DNA from: Shewanella mangrovisoli
GTDB taxonomy: Bacteria; Pseudomonadota; Gammaproteobacteria; Enterobacterales; Shewanellaceae
Length of the DNA: 64,000 nucleotides
Assembly (NCBI RefSeq): GCF_019457635.1
Contig: NZ_CP080412.1
Span: 1,488,001-1,552,000, forward strand
Reading direction: 5' to 3'
The translations under genes were made by a program, and so were the position numbers. A model generated the notes under the pieces. That model made no database searches, was not told the DNA's origin, and was given only the letters and a program-made list of their open reading frames with translations. Shown one piece after another: positions 62,954 to 64,000 of this stretch (position 1 is the stretch's first letter; each line of letters opens with the position of its first letter).

Positions 62954-64000
62954 ATGTCAGCCCATCCACTAGCGCAACTTGAAACATTCAAGCACACTAG
63001 CAAACAATGGAACCAACTGCGTGAGGCCGCCAATATGTCCAATCGAATGGAGCATATTTTACAGGCTATGCCCTCTGGCGTGGTGATTTTGAACGGTGAC
63101 GGTATTGTCACCGATGCCAACCCTGTTGCCGTGGAATTGCTGGAGCAGTCGCTATGCGGTGCCCGCTGGATTGATGTGATCCATACGGCGTTTGCACCAC
63201 AGGACGATGACGGCCATGAAGTGTCACTGCGTAATGGCCGCCGAGTCAAATTAGCTATTACCCCATTAACGCCGGAACCTGGGCAATTAATTGTGCTGAC
63301 GGATCTGACCGAAACCCGGCTACTGCAAAAGAATCTTTCCCATCTGCAGCGCTTATCAGCCCTCGGCAAAATGGTCGCGACGCTGGCGCATCAGGTGCGT
63401 ACGCCTCTGTCGGCTGCACTGCTTTATGCTGCGAATTTGGCCAGTCCCAAATTATCTGAATCTGCTAAGGCAAAATTTCAGCAAAAATTAGTCGATAGAC
63501 TCAATGAGCTTGAACGCCAAGTTAACGATATGCTGCTGATGGCCAAAGGGCGGCAGGATGAATTGGGCGAGTTAGTTAACATTGATGAAGTGATCAATAC
63601 TGTCATGGCGAACTGTGAGCCGATTGTGGCTCAGCGCGGCGCAGCATTGACCGTCACCAATGACTCCAACGGTTTAATGCTAGCGAATGTGAATGCGCTC
63701 AGTTCTGCCGTGAATAATCTGGTGATGAATAGCCTTGAAGCCGGAGCAACGCAGATCCAAATCGTCGCTAATGATATCGGCGAGCAGTTAGCCCTCAATG
63801 TGGTCGACAATGGCAAAGGGTTGGATGCCAAGATGCAACAAAAAGTGTTGGAGCCTTTCTTTACCACCAAAGCGCAAGGAACGGGCCTAGGCTTAGCCGT
63901 TGTGCAGTCGGTGGTGCGCAATCATGGCGGACAAATCCAATTGAGTTGTATGCCCAATAAAGGTTGTACTGTGTCGCTGACGTTCCCACAGGCGAAATCG
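62954..64000 (+). CDS. flrB: Flagellar sensor kinase FlrB (partial, 3' end cut)
   Basis: Soluble histidine kinase that phosphorylates FlrC. 349 residues are in the window: a PAS-like sensor (HILQAMPSGVVILNGDGIVT), dimerisation/His domain with the phospho-acceptor His in LAHQVRTPLSAALLYA, and ATPase blocks NNLVMNSLEAGA (N box), VVDNGKGLD and GTGLGLAVVQ. No membrane segment. GGAG lies 5 nt before the ATG. The frame runs off the window end, near its natural stop. Confidence 0.93.
   Translation, partial: MSAHPLAQLETFKHTSKQWNQLREAANMSNRMEHILQAMPSGVVILNGDGIVTDANPVAVELLEQSLCGARWIDVIHTAFAPQDDDGHEVSLRNGRRVKLAITPLTPEPGQLIVLTDLTETRLLQKNLSHLQRLSALGKMVATLAHQVRTPLSAALLYAANLASPKLSESAKAKFQQKLVDRLNELERQVNDMLLMAKGRQDELGELVNIDEVINTVMANCEPIVAQRGAALTVTNDSNGLMLANVNALSSAVNNLVMNSLEAGATQIQIVANDIGEQLALNVVDNGKGLDAKMQQKVLEPFFTTKAQGTGLGLAVVQSVVRNHGGQIQLSCMPNKGCTVSLTFPQAKS

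Overview
The window reads as a chromosomal segment of a gamma-proteobacterium, most likely a Shewanella species. The evidence is a single-polar-flagellum gene set with FlrA/FlrB regulators and the H-ring/outer-membrane proteins FlgT/FlgO/FlgP, FlgM/FlgN and CheV/CheR order, RpoN- and FliA-type promoters, and small families typical of the group (DUF2947, YdcH, FlgP). The genus call is by resemblance only; the species is not claimed.

Layout. (1) 1-13.2 kb, ordinary chromosome: cytochrome bd oxidase cydABX, a Cache-type chemoreceptor, a YdcH-like protein, an RND efflux pump (permease plus adaptor) divergent from a TetR-type regulator, an outer-membrane barrel protein, a chalcone-isomerase-like periplasmic protein and a DUF2947 protein. 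(2) 13.4-26.3 kb, an AT-rich flagellin glycosylation island: two convergent operons that together encode a nearly complete CMP-legionaminic-acid pathway (PtmE-like nucleotidyltransferase, LegB, LegC, LegG, LegI, LegF), two unlike Maf glycosyltransferases, a methyltransferase, a FemAB-like acyltransferase in the place where LegH would be expected, and a DegT-like protein. (3) 26.33-36.84 kb, an integrative element inserted in the 3' end of tRNA-Arg(CCT): P4-type integrase at one end, AlpA-like regulator and a P2 gpA-type rolling-circle replication protein, 15-bp direct repeats at the ends and a doubled 'GGCGGCACA' motif just inside each end. Its AT-rich cargo, between integrase and replication gene, is a HigB/HigA-ImmA toxin-antitoxin pair and, tail to tail with it, a 647-residue protein fusing a thymidylate-synthase-like domain (Cys nucleophile kept, but the pyrimidine-specifying Asn changed to Asp) to a C-terminal domain resembling the predicted alpha-glutamyl/putrescinyl-thymine pyrophosphorylase class. 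This is the best candidate here for an undescribed system. (4) 36.9-64 kb, the polar flagellar cluster: flgT, flgOP, flgNMA, cheVR, flgBCDEFGHIJKL, four flagellins, flaG, fliD, fliT-like, fliS, flrA and the start of flrB.

How it fits together. The glycosylation genes would make CMP-legionaminic acid or a derivative, and the Maf proteins would load it onto the flagellins encoded about 30 kb away. FlrA with sigma-54 would drive flgB, flgF and flrB promoters (-24/-12 motifs visible), and FliA (held by FlgM) would drive flgMN, flgOP and three flagellin genes (-35/-10 motifs visible). Flagellins 2-4 form a tandem array whose third member looks like a hybrid made by unequal crossover between its neighbours. 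The integrative element sits between tRNA-Arg and the maf/leg operon, so its insertion has replaced whatever lay upstream of that operon.
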